Assembly (NCBI GenBank): GCA_026391315.1
Contig: JAPLDT010000042.1
Coordinates: forward strand, 1-64,000
Source: Bacteroidia bacterium
GTDB lineage: Bacteria; Bacteroidota; Bacteroidia; Bacteroidales; Prolixibacteraceae
DNA: 64,000 nt
Direction of reading: 5' to 3'
Part shown: one piece after another, positions 61,907-64,000 of the stretch
Position numbering within the stretch: position 1 is the first letter of the stretch
Layout: each line of letters starts with the position of its first letter
Notes under the pieces: model-generated
The model's database searches: none
What the model was told of the DNA's origin: nothing
The model's input: the letters and a program-made list of their open reading frames with translations, nothing else
Program-made: the position numbers and the translations under genes

Positions 61907-62965
61907 ATGGAGAAGAAAAGAATTAATGTCCTGATTGTTGAAGATAGTCTAACGGCACAAAACTTGCTGAAGGGAATACTGGCAAGCGATCCTGGGTTTA
62001 AGGTATTGGGCATTGTTGGAAACGGAAAGCAAGCTGTTGAAGCCGTTTCCAGGTTGAATCCTGATGTCGTCAGTATGGACATTTACATGCCTGTGATGGA
62101 CGGATTGGAAGCGACACGCCGGATTATGGAGAAAACGCCGGTTCCTATTGTCATTGTAAGCAGCTATTACCAAACGTCCGATATGGCCTTATCATTCAGT
62201 ATCCTGAAAGCCGGGGCTCTCACTATTCTGCCCCGTCCAGTTGGCCCAATGCATCCGGATTATCTCCAGTCGAGCCGAAGTTACCTAAATACGCTGAAAA
62301 TGATGGCTGGTATTAAAGTAACTAACCAACGGTCAAAACAGGTGCCGCGACCCTCCATCATTCGTTCGGAACCTTTAAAAACAGCACCAAATAATCATGG
62401 TCGTACTAAAAAACGGGCAATCGTGGCCATAGGTGCTTCGGCTGGAGGCCCTATGGCGTTGCAGACCATTCTGAGTCAAATTCCCGATGATTTTTCATTA
62501 CCTATCCTCATTGTTCAACATATTGATGCTAGTTTTGCTGAAGGTTTCTGCAATTGGTTAAATTCTACCTCTGGAGTACCGGTACAAATTGCTTCCCATG
62601 GTGAGAAGCTATTGCCCGGACATGCTTATCTTCCTCCAGGGGATGCACATCTGGGGCTTATTGAAGAGGGAATCATTGGGGTGAGCTACGATCCTCCTGA
62701 GTCCAATCTTCGACCCTCGGTAAATTATCTATTTCGAAGTGTGCGCCGGGTGTACGGGGGCAAATCGATCGCAATATTGCTATCAGGAATGGGAACAGAC
62801 GGTGCAGTGGAATTGAAACTGCTCAAAGATGTAGGTGCACTCACAATTGCCCAGGACGAGTTAAGTTCACTGGTCCATGGTATGCCTGGGGAAGCAATCC
62901 TGCTGGAAGCTGTTTGTTTGGTCTCTTCATTGGATGAAATTGTAAGTCAAATTATTAAAAATTAA
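61907..62965 (+). CDS. cheB: CheB methylesterase
   Basis: A 352-residue protein (ATG at 61907; a TTG 9 bp earlier is possible). Receiver domain about 5-125 with Asp58 (SMDIYMPVMDG); the conserved Lys is replaced by Arg110 in LPRPVG. The esterase domain (about 168-350) has Ser178 (AIGASAGGP), His205 (VQHID) and Asp298 (GMGTDGA). It removes methyl groups from MCP glutamates and resets the receptor. WspF equivalent by position, 17 bp after CheA. The changed receiver Lys may weaken phosphorylation response. Confidence 0.92.
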   Translation: MEKKRINVLIVEDSLTAQNLLKGILASDPGFKVLGIVGNGKQAVEAVSRLNPDVVSMDIYMPVMDGLEATRRIMEKTPVPIVIVSSYYQTSDMALSFSILKAGALTILPRPVGPMHPDYLQSSRSYLNTLKMMAGIKVTNQRSKQVPRPSIIRSEPLKTAPNNHGRTKKRAIVAIGASAGGPMALQTILSQIPDDFSLPILIVQHIDASFAEGFCNWLNSTSGVPVQIASHGEKLLPGHAYLPPGDAHLGLIEEGIIGVSYDPPESNLRPSVNYLFRSVRRVYGGKSIAILLSGMGTDGAVELKLLKDVGALTIAQDELSSLVHGMPGEAILLEAVCLVSSLDEIVSQIIKN

Positions 62966-62976
62966 AAAATTTTCAT

Positions 62977-64000
62977 ATGAAAAATATCTATAATTCTTAC
63001 ACCATCTCGTTGGGGGAGAGCCACATTCTGGCCGTAGAGGATTCAATGGTACAGGCAAAATTGCTACAGCATTTTTTCGATAACAACAACATCAATGCAA
63101 AACTTTTTAACAATGCCATTGATGCTTATAAATCCGCTTGTGAAAATCCGCCTGTACTGATTGTCAGTGATATCATAATGCCTGGAATGGATGGTTATGA
63201 GTTTTGTTCCAAGGTGAAAAGCAATCCCGATCTAAGCCATATTCCGGTAATTCTGCTCACTTCTCTCCATGACCCCCTCGACATCGTCAAAGGATTGCAG
63301 GCAGGTGCGGATAATTTTATCACAAAACCCTACGATGAACAGTACTTACTTTCGAGGGTTCATTATCTGCTTGCAAATAGCGACATGCGCAGGTCGGGCG
63401 CCGGTGACATGGCCATGGAAATAGTTTTTCAGGGAAGCAAATACCTGATTAACTCAGACAAAAGGCAAATTCTGAACCTGTTGCTATCAGTTTATGAAGC
63501 CGCCATTAATCAAAATAGGGAATTGATTGAGGCCAAACAGCAACTCGAAGCCATGAACATTGATCTGAAAGCTGCCAATGAGGAGCTGGATGCATTTGCG
63601 CGAACTGTTTCTCACGATCTTCAATCGCCATTGGCTGGTATCATCGGTTTCGTTCAGCTAATTTTCGATGACGGTTCAGTCAAATTGGATGAAGAAATAA
63701 GGGAAAACTTGCACTGGGTGCTTCAGTCTGCCTATAGAATGTCAGAACTAATCGTCGACTTGTTGAATTATTCCCGATCCGGCAGGGCCAGTATCAATTG
63801 CGAGCCACTCAATCTAAGTGATATGACGAATGAGTTGGTAACTGACTATCGTGTGCGGAATCAGGGAAATGCTTTTCACTTTGAATCAGAAGAAAATCTT
63901 AATGTCAATGCAGACAAAGCTTTGATGCAGATTGCATTAACAAATCTTCTCAGCAACGCTATCAAATACTCGGGCAATGCCGAACATCCGGAAATTATTT
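62977..64000 (+). CDS. Receiver-histidine kinase output protein, partial (runs off window)
   Basis: 341 residues are seen before the window ends; no stop. The receiver (about 14-130) has Asp22, acceptor Asp65 (SDIIMPGMDGYEF) and Lys117 (ITKPYDEQY). A coiled coil (about 175-206) leads to a HisKA domain with His213 (VSHDLQSPLAG), and the start of the HATPase domain is seen (LTNLLSNAIKYSG, about 322-333). No membrane helix. It holds the place of WspR in Wsp operons, but is not a GGDEF protein; it probably takes phosphate from CheA and controls its own kinase. It starts 11 bp after CheB. Confidence 0.88.
   Translation, partial: MKNIYNSYTISLGESHILAVEDSMVQAKLLQHFFDNNNINAKLFNNAIDAYKSACENPPVLIVSDIIMPGMDGYEFCSKVKSNPDLSHIPVILLTSLHDPLDIVKGLQAGADNFITKPYDEQYLLSRVHYLLANSDMRRSGAGDMAMEIVFQGSKYLINSDKRQILNLLLSVYEAAINQNRELIEAKQQLEAMNIDLKAANEELDAFARTVSHDLQSPLAGIIGFVQLIFDDGSVKLDEEIRENLHWVLQSAYRMSELIVDLLNYSRSGRASINCEPLNLSDMTNELVTDYRVRNQGNAFHFESEENLNVNADKALMQIALTNLLSNAIKYSGNAEHPEII

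Noticed and set aside
1-64000. tRNA, rRNA or riboswitch genes
   Set aside because: Intergenic stretches were read for cloverleaf, rRNA-like and common riboswitch motifs; none was convincing by eye.

Overview
The window looks like chromosomal DNA of a Bacteroidota bacterium, probably a free-living Bacteroidales/Marinilabiliales-type organism (inference from content; no rRNA or marker gene was seen). Signs are a SusC/SusD polysaccharide-utilisation locus, outer-membrane beta-barrels ending in aromatic residues, many lipoproteins, TAnnTTTG-type -7 promoter elements, few Shine-Dalgarno sites, a NrtR/AraR-like degenerate Nudix regulator and dispersed palindromic repeats. Base composition is moderate and I see no clear compositional break.

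Layout. (1) 1-5.7 kb: secreted CE1-type esterase, NrtR-like regulator, a DoxX/TIM-barrel fusion, an aldo/keto reductase and a tail-anchored TPR protein. (2) 6.0-18.6 kb: a one-strand series of lipoprotein, ECF sigma factor, CpxP-like metal sensor, zinc-finger anti-sigma candidate, polyferredoxin with an HMA-like tail, TonB receptor, DUF4876-like lipoprotein, outer-membrane barrel, ABC ATPase, permease and DUF4857-like protein. I read it as a poorly described metal or redox system and the best candidate for new biology here. (3) 18.8-23.4 kb: a secreted barrel, a second ECF sigma factor with a small membrane protein, and a tetraheme cytochrome/FeS/NrfD electron-transfer trio. (4) 23.9-27.0 kb: a histidine kinase/OmpR regulator pair divergent from a secreted polyproline protein, with four phased TTAAC-type repeats between them. 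(5) 27.0-32.3 kb: repeat-rich spacer, CAP protein, TlpA-like lipoprotein, MNT nucleotidyltransferase, TIGR02757-like protein, PLP lyase/synthase.

(6) 32.3-49.1 kb: a PUL, transcribed leftwards from a divergent membrane-bound propeller/HTH regulator: SusC, SusD, LamG lipoprotein, a terminator-like hairpin, two GH144-type glycoside hydrolases, GH3 and GH43. Two GH144-type enzymes plus a GH3 suggest beta-1,2-glucan (sophoro-oligosaccharide) as substrate. A decayed second copy of the regulator's HTH coding end follows it. (7) 49.5-52.9 kb: HigB-like toxin, HigA-like antitoxin with an IrrE-type peptidase domain, and a large protein with a HEPN-like RNNVAH motif. (8) 53.3-55.5 kb: SDR dehydrogenase and aldehyde dehydrogenase. 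(9) 55.6-64.0 kb: a chemosensory operon in Wsp-like composition (CheW, CheR-TPR, CheW, MCP, CheA-REC, CheB) that ends in a receiver-histidine kinase instead of a diguanylate cyclase; this last gene runs off the window.
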